From: Asparagus officinalis
Lineage: Eukaryota; Streptophyta; Magnoliopsida; Asparagales; Asparagaceae
Assembly (NCBI RefSeq): GCF_001876935.1
Contig: NC_033794.1
Location: 7,675,058-7,739,057 of the forward strand
Length of the DNA: 64,000 nt
Direction of reading: 5' to 3'
Shown: in pieces, positions 30,363 through 40,868 of the stretch
Layout: each line of letters starts with the position of its first letter
How positions within the stretch are numbered: position 1 is the first letter of the stretch
Translations under genes and position numbers: made by a program
The notes under the pieces: model-generated
Database searches by the model: none
Seen by the model: the letters and a program-made list of their open reading frames with translations, nothing else
What the model was told of the DNA's origin: nothing

Positions 30363-31568
30363 TGTAGGCTGTCTAAAAAAATTTACTGTAGATAGCTGAA
30401 TCTCATCAAGCACTGATGATGGAAGTTGCAACCTGACAATTTTCGCGTTACCAATCCAATGATAAAAGTACAATCAGACGACTTTCACGTTAACAGATGA
30501 ATGCTACAATTGGAAAATTTTCACAACGATCGTCACGACAACCGATGGAAGTTCTGATTCAACAGTCTTTACAATCAACAGCGGGAGTTACAATCTGACG
30601 ACTCACATTTCAAAGAGCCAAGACAAAGATTACAAGATGACGAACTTTGCAACGCTTTAACAAAAAGAGACTACAAGTCAACGGTCTCTTCACCTCAAGA
30701 CGCAGAGCTCATCTCTGCGTCTTAACAACAAAACGCAGAGCTCACATCTGCGTTCTAGGAACAGAATGCTGAAGCGACTGCTGTGTTCCAGCCACAAACG
30801 CAGAACCCAACTCTGCGTTCTAGATATAAAATTCACGCCCAGAACGCCAGATTGGCGTTTGACTCGTTCAAACACGACTTGAATGGTTCCAAAATCGTTT
30901 CCCACGATCGGAAGGGATCACAACCCCACTTAGGAGCGAATTAAGGGGACGATTACACTCCTTAATTCCCCATAAATAGCAACAAACTCAACTGAGTTCA
31001 GGATCGATCTTTTTTTAGATCATCAGAGATCTTTTGGCAGATCGGGGATCTTCTTCAATCAGCTTGAGATCGGCAAACTTCGGATCTTTGGAGCTTTCCT
31101 CGAAGCTTTCTTGTCTTGGTTTGTGAACCATTTTGGTTAATTAACTCTTTTACAGAGTTCTCAAACTCGTTTAGTGTTCTTAACTCTTCTAGAGTTTTCA
31201 ACTTGCTCGTCAAGTTCTTCTAAACTCATTTAGAGTTCTAAAACTTGCCTTGCAAGTTCTCCTCAACATCAATTCAAGAGGACGACACCGTAGCCCACGA
31301 GGTGAAGTGTTCGGATCGTCAATGTGATACAAGGATCTGAACTCCCATCGATACCGAGAAGAACCCAGATTAAACAAAGGGAAGGATCTCTGTCGATCCA
31401 TTCTCTCTTTTGTAAATCAGGACACCGATCGAGAAGAGTTGTAATTTCTTTTTCTAAGACGGTTAGAGAGAGATTACATTGAGAGAGCTGTATTCATTCT
31501 TTTTCTAAGTCTGTTAGAGAGAATAATACAAATTTTATTTTCAATTTTCTTCCTCAATTTTCCCAACA
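30363..31568 (+). repeat. 3' LTR of second element
   Basis: It starts TGTAGGCTGTC after a polypurine tract and ends TTTTCCCAACA, 1206 bp. A TATA-like CATAAATAG is at 30971-30979. Host exon sequence (AGCGGTCAATAGGTGAATTT) follows immediately, showing insertion into a FLOE-family exon copy. Confidence 0.8.
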
Positions 31569-31571
31569 AAC

Positions 31572-31663
31572 AGCGGTCAATAGGTGAATTTTAAGCTGAT
31601 ATGATCGCTGATCAGAGTCAAGCAGATGCAAAGCTCAAGTCTCTTGAAAAACATCTGCAAGAT
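31572..31663 (+). pseudogene. FLOE: FLOE-family exon fragment, first copy, cut by LTR
   Basis: The sequence matches the 3' part of the exon at 32634-32895 (RSIGE, LKSLEKHLQ) up to the same splice donor (GTAAGTTATGC). Its 5' part is replaced by the LTR ending at 31568. It carries small changes, including a probable frame change (TGATATGATCGCTG for TGATATGATCCGTG). The following about 570 bp is also duplicated at 32896-33385. Confidence 0.75.
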
Positions 31664-31950
31664 GTAAGTTATGCTTTACTGCTTCTCTTGAACTATCACA
31701 ATTTTTATTGGAGGCAAATCTGAGCAATTACACTGTTATCTGAGGGAATCCCAACATAATTTCTAGTTTTTTTTCTAAATAAGAAGCCTTGGTCACATAG
31801 GTATAAAAATATCTAATGTTTCTAACTATCTAATGCCGATCCGCTTTTTGGTTAGCCGTGTCACCTAGTGAAGATGGCCATGCATTGTAGATCCTGAGTA
31901 CATACACTGATACACATACTATAATGAACACTATTCGAGCTCCATTATGC

Positions 31951-32088
31951 GTGTGCAATGCTTGTTTGACAACAATGCTCCGTGGACCGAATATGGGTAC
32001 CATGTTGGAGACATCTAGGCGTGTGCAATGCTTGTTTGACAACAATGCTCCGTGGACCGAATATGGGTACCATGTTGGAGACATCTAG
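31951..32088 (+). repeat. 70-bp tandem duplication
   Basis: A unit starting GCGTGTGCAATGCTTGTTTG and ending GGAGACATCTAG is present twice in a row, once only in the paralogous stretch near 33190-33255. Confidence 0.85.
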
Positions 32089-32633
32089 CCATGCCGAATC
32101 TAGAACTTCTGTTTTTCAGGTTTAGGATGCAAGTGTGTACTATTTCTCTTGTTGGACTGGTTATTTGATAGGCCAACGAGATGTATACATCATCACCGTC
32201 TCGTACGATCTTTTTATTGGAGCCTTGATATACCAAGTTAAAGGGAAAAAATATATTGGCTTAATTATGTTGTAATAATTTTCAGCAGGGTGTCACGCAT
32301 ATCCTATATTTTGGATGAAATAGGCTGCTGATAAATATTCACCAACAGTATTGAGCCATGCGGATGGAGCAAAGAGGTAATGCTAGGGCTTCGTAGCTTT
32401 TAACATTTTTTATCTAGTAGCAGCTTACATTGTTGTTAATGTTCTTGCAAAGGTTTTTTCTTCTTTTGTAGAGCGATAAAGCTAGTAACATCTATTATTT
32501 CTTCTTTTGTAGAGCAATTAGCTTTACATCTTTGGATGGTGTTTCAAGCAGCTAGTTGTATTTCTTTGTATCATAGTGATCTAAAAAAGTGTACTCATCT
32601 TTTTTTAATTGTGAAGGGTTTTCATGAAAGCAG

Positions 32634-34935
32634 AATGGGAAGACAGTTGGTTAGTGTTTATGGTCAACAAGATGAGTATTCAAAAGAAGAAATAATAGAT
32701 GCTGTTGAGAAGTGCATGAAAAAGTATGCTGACAATCTATTGCGCCATCTTGATGGGATCAGTGGACGGTTGTCACAACTGGAGATATATTGCTACAAAC
32801 TCGAGCGGTCAATAGGTGAATTTCAAGCTGATATGATCCGTGATCAGAGTCAAACAGATACAAAGCTCAAGTCTCTTGAAAAACATCTGCAAGAAGTAAG
32901 TTATGCTTTGCTGCTTCTCTTGAACTATCACAATTTTTATTGGAGGCAAATCTGAGTAATTACACTATTATCTGAGGGAATCTCAGCATAATTTCTAGTT
33001 TTTTTCTAAATAAGAAGCCTTAGTCACATAGGTATAAAAATATCTAATGTTTCTAACTATCTAATGCTGATCCGCGTTTTGGTTAGCCGTGTCACCTAGT
33101 GAAGATGCCCATGCATTGTAGATCCTGAGTACATACACTGATACACATAACACATACTATAATGAACACTATTCGAGCTCCATTACGCGTGTAAAATGCT
33201 TGTTTGACAACAATGCTCCGTGGACCGAATATGGGTACCATGTTGGAGACATCTAGCCATGCCGAATCTAGAACTTCTGTTTTCAGGTTTAGGATGCAAG
33301 TGTGTACTTTTTCTCTAGTTGGGACTGGTTATTTGATAGGCTAACGAGATTTATACATCATCATCGTCTCGTGCGATCTTGATTAGGCCAATTTTGAGTT
33401 GAATTTGTTCAAACTAATTGATTAATTTTATTCCAAATTAGGTCAATGTAGGAGCATGCTTCCTATTGCCCTTGAAAGCACTCTTTCAGTTTTTCCTTTC
33501 ACTTTTCTTTGGTAAATGAATAAATTTCATTACCAATGGGCATTATATACAGGACTGACTAAGGCATTGTAAGTTTAACAAAATCCCCTTGGGGAATCAC
33601 AACAACTGAATATAAAAAACTACTCATAAAAGCACTATACAAAGAACTCATGATGAGTCAAGCTAACATCTAAAAAACCCTGAAACAGGCCTATGCAAAA
33701 TTGAAGTGAGAATACAGGTTTTAATCTGTTTTCGCTTTTCTTTCTTATTCAATGTTTTCTGTTGTCTTCTTGTGCTTGCACTCGAACATTGACTATTGCA
33801 TACAAATGGCGGGATATCTTCACAGTGAATGGGTCGGTTTATTTCAATTTTCTCTGATGTTTACTGTTGTATTGCCAACATTGCATTCAAATAGCGAAGG
33901 AGAAAGGGTTAGGTGTGGTATTTAATTTATGTTACTGAGTGTTGGTTTGGTTTGTTGGACCAAACGCATATTTGGCAGATTTGGCCAGAGGGACTTGGAT
34001 TGGACCCAACGAATGTTTTGGTCTTTAGCTACTCCACTATAAGGAACAAATCATGATGATCAAGTACCATTTAACATGGTTCCATATTGCACCTTAGACA
34101 ACATGGCCCCAGTAGTCACTGTATCTGATGAAAGTCATAGAGAAGTTAATATGTATTTGTATCTCTCACCTACCAAACGAAATTTCTTTGCTTTCCTTTT
34201 TTTTTCATCTCCCACATCCAGTTTTTAGTATTATCAGTTTATGACCTTGTTTATAGTCATGCGGAACGCATGAATAATATTTGGTGAATATGATTTGGAT
34301 TTGGATCCTTTAATGCCACCTTTAAAGTGAATATAATAAATTACATGATATTCCTTTTTTTCTTTGATAATCTTCATACTAAAATATCCAACCTTCATGT
34401 TTCTGCTTGCTTTTTTTTTAATTTGTTCTTAGATTTCATGTTGTATTTTTCAATAAACAGCAGTGCACGCTGCTGAACATAAAATCTGTCAGTCCTCTTA
34501 TATATCAAACTCAATAATGCCCATTTATTTACAGAGGAAACCGATTTCCTTCCCTAATTACTTAGTTTATCAAACATGATAAGAATGCTCGCCACAGAAA
34601 CCTCAAAATTCTTCTTGGTTATATCAGGTCCGCAGGTCCATTCAAATTCTCAGAGACAAACAAGAGCTTGCCGAAACTCAGAAGGAGTTGACCAGACTTC
34701 AGCTAGCGCCCAGGGAATCTGCCTCTACTACCAAGTATCAAAACAACGAAGACACCATCTCATCATCGTCAGTTCCTGAGCCCAAAAGGCACGATGACAC
34801 ACCAAACGTTCCCAGTCAGCACTTAGCCCTTGCTTTGCCCAACCAGATCCCAGTATCATCCTCTGTTCCCACTAGAACTCCTGAAATGAATCAGCTTCCA
34901 ATTCAGCAGCAGCAGTCACCTGCTCTTGCCCCTCC
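32634..34935 (+). pseudogene. FLOE: FLOE-family (DUF1421) gene fragment, two exons
   Basis: Exon 32634-32895 encodes EEIIDAVEKCMKKYADNLLR, HLDGISGRLSQLE and LKSLEKHLQE. Exon 34628 to about 34935 joins in phase with VRRSIQILRDKQELAETQKE and then a Pro/Gln/Ser-rich disordered stretch (LPIQQQQSPALAPP). This is the conserved coiled-coil region and start of the disordered region of plant FLOE proteins, which form condensates and in Arabidopsis control seed germination by water status. The N-terminal exon upstream and the C-terminal DUF1421 domain are missing. At about 34936 the frame passes into retroelement-derived sequence and stops at 34978. The gene is therefore truncated on both sides. Confidence 0.75.
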
Positions 34936-35291
34936 ACTACTCCAATTCCTCAATTGGTCAAAACCTTTAAATAGTTAAGACCACAACCAAAATCCCCTCT
35001 CGATTCTTTCAATGAACGAGAGGCCCACAAATGGAACGATCAAACCTTCCTACAGTCAGGATCGTCTCAAAACCCCCACTTGGTCAAACCTTACTACAGT
35101 TAGGACCACAGCCAAAATCTCCTTTCGATTCATTTCTTTTGCGAACGAAAGGTCCACTTTTGAATTGAGTAATCAAACCTTATGACAGTTAGGGTTATTC
35201 AAACCAATCCAGATTCTCTAAGTGGAGATCTCACTTTGAGTCTCTTTACTCCAGGAGATAGAATATAAAATTCTTCCTCTCCGATTCTGGG
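34936..35291 (+). mobile_element. Fragment of first retroelement's post-pol region
   Basis: It matches 8092-8447 (CTACTCCAATTCCTCAATTG onward, including one unit of the 66-bp repeat) with minor changes. Both edges are sharp: the FLOE exon on the left, GC-rich unrelated sequence on the right. Confidence 0.85.
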
Positions 35292-35476
35292 ACGACCGTC
35301 GTCATCGACCGATCGGGCGCTGCTTCAGTCATTCGCCCTCTTCCTCAGATCGAACAAAGCAGAAGCAATCGGGTCGGTTTTGTTTGCTCTGGCCCGAACC
35401 GAGTCTCTGGTTCGGTTCATCTAGGGTTTAGTTTGGTTCAGTGTGATTTAAGTTTTGAGTCGTGATCCATTGGTGT

Positions 35477-35824
35477 ATGGCTGACCCTGACGCTGAAGAC
35501 AACGATCTCGTGCTTCATCCAGAGACTGGTATTGTTGATTTGCAGCTTTCCACGTGGTTCGATTACCGGACGTTCGAGAGTGTTCCTGAATACGTCGAAC
35601 GCGTGACTCGTCAGCTTGTAGACAGTGTGGAGAGCAGTTTGGGAATTAGTTCTTGGCACCGATGTTTTCATCCAGATACGCCGCTTCACCCAAATTACGT
35701 AGCTCTCGGAGGAGAACTCCCGCCACTCAGATTCGGAGTTATTACACCGCCTCCAGAGGATCCTCCCATCGAACCAGTCCAACCCGACGAAGGTTTAATT
35801 TTCTTACGCCCAAGTATTTTCTGA
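35477..35824 (+). CDS. Unrecognised small protein or first exon
   Basis: ATG at 35477 (MADPDAEDNDLVLHP) opens a 115-codon frame with ordinary amino-acid use, acidic and proline-rich at the end (TPPPEDPPIEPVQPDEG). The region upstream (35292-35476) is GC-rich and leader-like. A donor-like GAAG/GTTTAA near 35790 could end an exon. No family recognised. It may be a host first exon or retroelement leader protein. Confidence 0.4.
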   Translation: MADPDAEDNDLVLHPETGIVDLQLSTWFDYRTFESVPEYVERVTRQLVDSVESSLGISSWHRCFHPDTPLHPNYVALGGELPPLRFGVITPPPEDPPIEPVQPDEGLIFLRPSIF

Positions 35825-36126
35825 ATTGCTATTGCGTGCATGCTATTACCAATCTTAGTATCAATTGCTGTATTCAGTTTGAATAGTGAGCGAGTGATTC
35901 TGTTGCTGAGTATTTCTGCTTATCTAAATATTACAAATTGAACTGTATTAAGAGAACAAATCATTACATTAATTATCGGAATAATTTTACAAAGGTTCAA
36001 ACTTAGTACATTGCAACTTTTGCTTAAAAACCGTCGTTCGCTTCATTTTACTCTTGAACTTCCTGCTTAGATTGATCGCTGATTTGGTGAAGCATTGTTG
36101 TCGCTGATCTTGCACCTGCATTCACA

Positions 36127-36735
36127 TTGTTTCACATCACATTCCCTCAATACCATACGTTTACAAAGATTGGTGATAAAAATTATAAAGTGATCGTGAA
36201 CAGTGGAAGCTGCATTAACGCGGTCTCCTCAGCAGTGATCGCTAAGCTTGGTCTTAAAGTTGTACCCCATCCTAACCCATACAAAGTATCATGGCTTAAC
36301 GACACCGCACTCAATGTCCAAGAGAGATGTTTAGTCCCTCTCCAATTTTCCATTTATAAGGACAAAGTTTGGTGCGATGTCCTGAAAATGGATGTGGGTC
36401 AAGTTATTCTTGGAAGACCCTGGCTATTTGATAACGACGTTCATATCTTCGGGCGATCCAATATGCTATTATTCGAGCATGACGGGAAGAAGGTCAAGAT
36501 CCTTCCGGTTCAACCGAAAGGTAATGACAAGAAGCCCGATCCAAACAAGTTTTCCCAAGGCGTTAATCTAATTGGAGCTAAAGAGATTGATCGTGAACTA
36601 GCCAATGGAGCTCCCATTTTCGCCCTCGCCGCTAGAGAAGCTCCTAAGGATATTGCTAATACAGCTCCCCCAGAAGTCGCTCCTGTGTTGGAAGAATTCT
36701 CTGATGTCTTCCCTGAGGACCTTACTAAACCTCTT
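36127..36735 (+). pseudogene. Gypsy-type protease fragment
   Basis: The frame shows a retropepsin-like region: VIVNSGSCINAVSS where DSGS is expected, then VILGRPWLFDNDV, followed by the linker and APVLEEFSDVFPEDL that normally precedes reverse transcriptase. The catalytic Asp is replaced by Asn (AAC), so the enzyme is dead. The RT is missing: the frame continues directly into L1 ORF1 sequence. Domain style is that of a chromovirus (Reina-like). Confidence 0.75.
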
Positions 36736-37756
36736 TTGCCTTTTGTTGTCTTGGGAAAAACTACTCAAAGAATTGAATATGAAGGCATTCAGATGATTTG
36801 CTTCAAGCGTGGCAAATTTGGACATAGAAAAGATGATTGTTCTTTGTCTGCAGGAGATGGAACTACAATGGCAGACCATGAGATACTGAAAGATGCTCTA
36901 CTGGAGGATGAACATGCCCCTAAACAGAATGAGAACCCGTCTCTACCTGGAAGCCAGTCCCAAAGGGCAAGCCAGGTGACGCAAGAGGAGTCAGATTTTG
37001 GCCCTTGGATGCTTGTTCAACGACGACGTGGACGGCGGCCGGTGAGTGGTGAGGCTGGGAAAGGAAAGTCTAATAATCAACGGGATGCACGGCTAAACAA
37101 GGGTAGCATATTCACTGCTTTGTTATCTACGGATTTCATGGGATTGCAAGATGAAAACACGCCTAATGATAGGGTGACTGCTACCGTAGGCAAGTAAGAG
37201 GGATGCCCAAAAAGGGAATCAAACTAGGGAATGGAGACCTAAACAATCTGGGATACGTATTTCAGATAAGATGATAGTTAAATACAAGTCAACTTCTACT
37301 TCTAAAGAAGGCAAGTTGAAGTCAAAGGAAAAAGTTCCAATATTTATGGAGTCAAAAATTTTGGGCCCTCCACCAGAATTTCAATTTAAGGCTGGTGCTT
37401 CGAAGCCCATTGATTTTGATTCCCAAAGACTGGCGTCCTTTATTGGGCCAAGTAATGCACATGTGGAGCTGAATTGTGACCATATTACAACTAATGATAG
37501 TTATCAGCATTCCCCCCTCGGGTTTTCTCCCGGAATTCCTCATGGCCCTGGGCACCTCCATGATGAAACAGATCCACTCAAGTTGCCGCAAGAGCACCCT
37601 CCTTCTTTGCATGCAGCGGTAAGTGAAGGCCAACCATGCGTGCTGATTGACAATGGAGATGCTAAGGACTTGGCAAAGGAAGACACTATGATGGTTATGG
37701 CTGAAGTTGTTGCCAACTACAAGGATAGCCAACCGCCCCGTCCGTTGGATGGTTGA
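36736..37756 (+). pseudogene. L1 ORF1 (nucleic-acid-binding) remnant
   Basis: It begins with the ORF1 zinc-knuckle block (RIEYEGIQMICFKRGKFGHR, with the first Cys lost: CFKR in place of CFKC) and a linker containing FGPWMLVQRRRGRRP, typical of plant L1 ORF1. A stop at 37197 and a frame change split it; the remainder reads in 37271-37756. The N-terminal DUF4283-like part is absent. Confidence 0.75.
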
Positions 37757-37769
37757 CGTATCTTGGCTA

Positions 37770-38333
37770 CCTCTCCTTAAATTTGTGTCCATTATCACGA
37801 TTTTATTTTGGAATGTGAGAGGCGCAACAAGTGCCGAGTTTCGCAGGAATATCAAGGAGTTAATTCGACTGCATAGGGTGCAAGTTTTAATTGTTGCTNN
37901 NNNNNNNNNNNNNNACAGAGCTGATAGAGTCATCGAGAGTCTGGGCTTTGATGGCTGCGTAAAAGTTGACGCAATTGGCTTTTCTGGGGTTTGTGGATTT
38001 TATGGAAGGCCTGTGTTGGGAGTGTTTCAGTGGCTGCGAATGCGAATCAGTTCTTGGCCATTACCATTTCCACAAGAAGTACAAAATGGGGGATTTTTAC
38101 TGTTTACGCTAGTTCGTTGGAGGCAACTCGCCACTATCTTTGGAACTCTCTTAAGGAATTTTTTGATTTTGACGATATCCTGTGGCTTCTTATTGGTGAC
38201 TTTAACCAAATTCTTGCAGGAGATGAGAAGCAGGGAGGAAATCCAGAACCAACACGAAAAATGGAGCCTTTTCGGGAGGTGGTGCAATTGAGACATCTCA
38301 TGGAACTTCATGCAGGTGGTTGTCGTTTTACCT
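37770..38333 (+). pseudogene. L1 ORF2 endonuclease domain, broken
   Basis: It starts IILFWNVRGA, the usual opening of plant L1 endonucleases, then crosses an N gap at the expected catalytic-Glu position. It continues in another frame with LWLLIGDFNQIL (catalytic GDFN). At least one frameshift near 38000 separates the two pieces. Confidence 0.8.
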
Positions 38334-38450
38334 GATCTAACGAGCAGGTGGCGCGTGGTTTGATACGAAAGAAGTTGGATCGTGCCTTTTGCAACGTTGC
38401 ATGGTGAGCTACCTTTCCGGATGCTTTTGCTACCAACCTACCGAGAGCAC

Positions 38451-38556
38451 ATAGTGACCACAGCCCCTTATAGTGAAGACTACACAATGTCATAGACATC
38501 AGACCTAGTTTCAGATGCAGTCCTGGTCTTATTTGATTTCTGCAAATAGTGACCAC
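38451..38556 (+). other. Short insertion copied from TCX intron, flanked by 11-bp repeats
   Basis: 38466-38546 matches 23147-23225 (TAGTGAAG, CATAGACATCA, CAGTCCTGGTCTTATTTGAT) at over 90 percent by eye. The direct repeat ATAGTGACCAC stands on both sides (38451-38461, 38546-38556). Confidence 0.8.
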
Positions 38557-40868
38557 TACACCGTTCTTGTCACTTTGGAGAAGCATGGTCCTGTTGATAA
38601 AAATGCTCGGCCTTTTCATTTTGAGATGGCTTGGCTGACCCATCATTCCTTTCCGCGAGTTCTTGCTAATTGTTGGGTTAAAGCGGGAGACTTGAAAAAT
38701 AATCTCATTGTCACCATGGCTATACTACGGATTTGGAACTCCAGTACATTTGGGAATGTGTTTCGTCGAAAGCGTCTGTTGCTTGCAAGACTTGGTGGCA
38801 TTCAAAAGGCTTTGGAGACTAAACTGAACCTGTACTTATATGAGTTGGAGGCTAAATTGACTGAAGAGTATAACTTCGTTCTTGCACAAGAGGAAATTTT
38901 ATGGTTCCAAAAGTCTCGGTCTAGATGGGTGCAATTTGGCGATAAGAACTCTAAGTTTTTCCACACAACCACTTTAGTTCGAAGATCCAGAAATAGAATC
39001 AGTTCCCTCAAGGATGTTTCGGGTGTTTGGATTCATGATTTGGATGCCATAAAACGTTTAGTTATTGCTCACTTTCAATCAGTTTACCACTCTGAAGACT
39101 TCGTGGTGGATTTCAATGTCCTTTGGCCCCACTCATCTTTGCCTTTGAGTGAGCAACACTTGAATGCACTGATCAAGGTTCCCCACGATGCAGAAATTTG
39201 GTGCGTACTTAAACAAATGGCCCCCTTCAAAGCTCCTGGACCTGATGGATTTCAAGCAGGTTTCTACCAATCTAATTGGGATACGGTGGGTAACTCTCTA
39301 TAATTTTGTAAAAGAAGCTTTTGTACTTGGTTCTTTTGACTCGGAGTTGAGTAATCTTTTGGTGTGCTTGATCCCGAAAGTAGACAATCCAGAGTTTGCC
39401 TCCCTATTTCATTATGCAATGTATCGGTCAAACTAATTCCTAAGGTGATTGTCAATCGCCTTCGCCCTCTTCTCAAGGATATTATATCACCGACTCAGAG
39501 CAGCTTCATTCCAGGTAGGGTCACTACGGATAACATTGTAGTAATTCAAGAAGTCATGCATTCTTTGATGCATAAGGGCAAGCTCGGGGCCATGGTTATG
39601 AATATTGATCTGGAAAAGGCTTATGATCGGATTAGTTGGGAGTTCTTGCGGTGGGTTCTTATGGATCTCGGCCATCCACTCTTATCTCACTTATAATGTT
39701 TGTATTTCTTCCACTGAAATGAACCTGCTTTGGAATGGGGAAATGACCTTGTACTTCAAGCCTTCAAGAGGACTGCGACAAGGTGACCCTCTCTCCTCAT
39801 ATTTATTCGTGCTCTATTTGAATAAACTGTTAGTGGTGACTGAATCGGAAGTGATGAAGGGTGTGTGAAAACCGTTCCTTGCATCACGTGGGGGACCCCC
39901 GTTATCGCATCTCATGTTTGCGGATGATCTAATTCTTATAGGTGAAGCTTCGATGGTGCAGTGTCAAGTTATGATGATGTGCCTCAATAATTTTTGTGGT
40001 TTTTCGGGTGAGAAAATCAACCTGGCAAAGTCTCGCTTTATCACCTCTCCTAATGTTGCTAGGTCCATGGTGAATAATATACACTCAAGCTCGGGTATTT
40101 CGCACTGTACTGACTTGGGTATGTATTTGGGTGTCCCATTACACACTCAGAAGGTGAATACTCAAACCTATGACCATATCCTCCATAAGATAAAGATGAA
40201 GGTTGCATCCTGGAAAGCCAAGCACTTGTCGCTCGCCGGTAGAGCCACTTTAGTCCAATCAGTCACTAGCACGATTGCGACATATACTATGCAGACCTCG
40301 AAACTACCTTGGTCGGTGGCTAAGGAGATTAATTCTTTGAATAGAGATTTTTATGGGGTTCTACAAATGAGAGGAAGAAAGTGGCATTGGTGAAATGGGA
40401 CAGTGTTTGCAAACCGAAGAAAGATGGTGGGCTGAGTATTCGTCGAACACATTCCATGAATATGGCTCTTCTCTCCAAGCTTGGATGGCGGTTGGAACAG
40501 GGTGACAAGAGTATCTGGGCACAGGTTCTTCGATCGAAGTATTTGAAAGGGAGATCCTTCCTTTCATATGTCGTTAAGCCTGCTTCTTCCCATACATGGC
40601 GCAGCATCGCTGCAAGTAACCTTTGGTTCGTATGGGTTGCTCTCGGGTCATTGGAAATGGTAAGTCCACACGGTTCTGGTCCGACTCCTGGTTAGGGAAT
40701 AAACCACTGGTGGAAGTCTTGGGCGAGGAGAATTCACGCGGTCGAGAGGAGCTAACAGTCCACGAATTCCTTCAGCATAAGCATGATTTTGGCAGCATCA
40801 TTCAAGCTTTACCCAACAGTCTTCAAAATGAGCTAAGACTGCTCATGCCTGATACGAGTCATGCTTGA
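38515..40868 (+). pseudogene. L1 ORF2 reverse transcriptase domain, frameshifted
   Basis: The pieces are: 38515-39303 (ending FKAPGPDGFQAGFYQ), 39364-39696 (PTQSSFIPGRVTTDNI, MNIDLEKAYDRISW), 39605-39868 (SRGLRQGDPLSSYLF) and 39914-40393 (MFADDLILIGEAS, the catalytic motif). Then come the thumb and connection region and the plant L1 stretch 40381-40695. The order is complete but at least four frameshifts or stops separate the parts. It is inactive. Confidence 0.85.

Larger units (their letters stand above)
28624..30830 (+). repeat. Dispersed palindromes with AACGCAGAG / CTCTGCGTT arms
   Basis: At least a dozen imperfect inverted repeats of about 25 bp occur at about 28624, 28657, 28691, 28725, 28757, 28806, 29347, 29450, 30112, 30147, 30699, 30730 and 30797. 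The best have arms AACGCAGAG and CTCTGCGTT around a short centre such as CTCA. They cover both the internal region and the U3 part of the LTR. Confidence 0.75.
27925..31568 (+). mobile_element. Second Tat-like LTR element, 5'-truncated remnant
   Basis: The internal region is followed by a polypurine tract (TTTTTAGAGGGGGTTC, about 30347-30362) and a complete 3' LTR. The left border is an abrupt break from the TCX intron at about 27925. No gag or pol is seen. The interior carries minus-strand exons, a minus-strand TATA box and many short palindromes. The LTR start (TGTAGGCT) and end (CCCAACA) resemble the first element, so the lineage is probably the same. Confidence 0.75.

Noticed and set aside
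36598..36879. Minus-strand ORF opposite the gypsy/L1 fusion
   Set aside because: Shadow of the recognised plus-strand frame.
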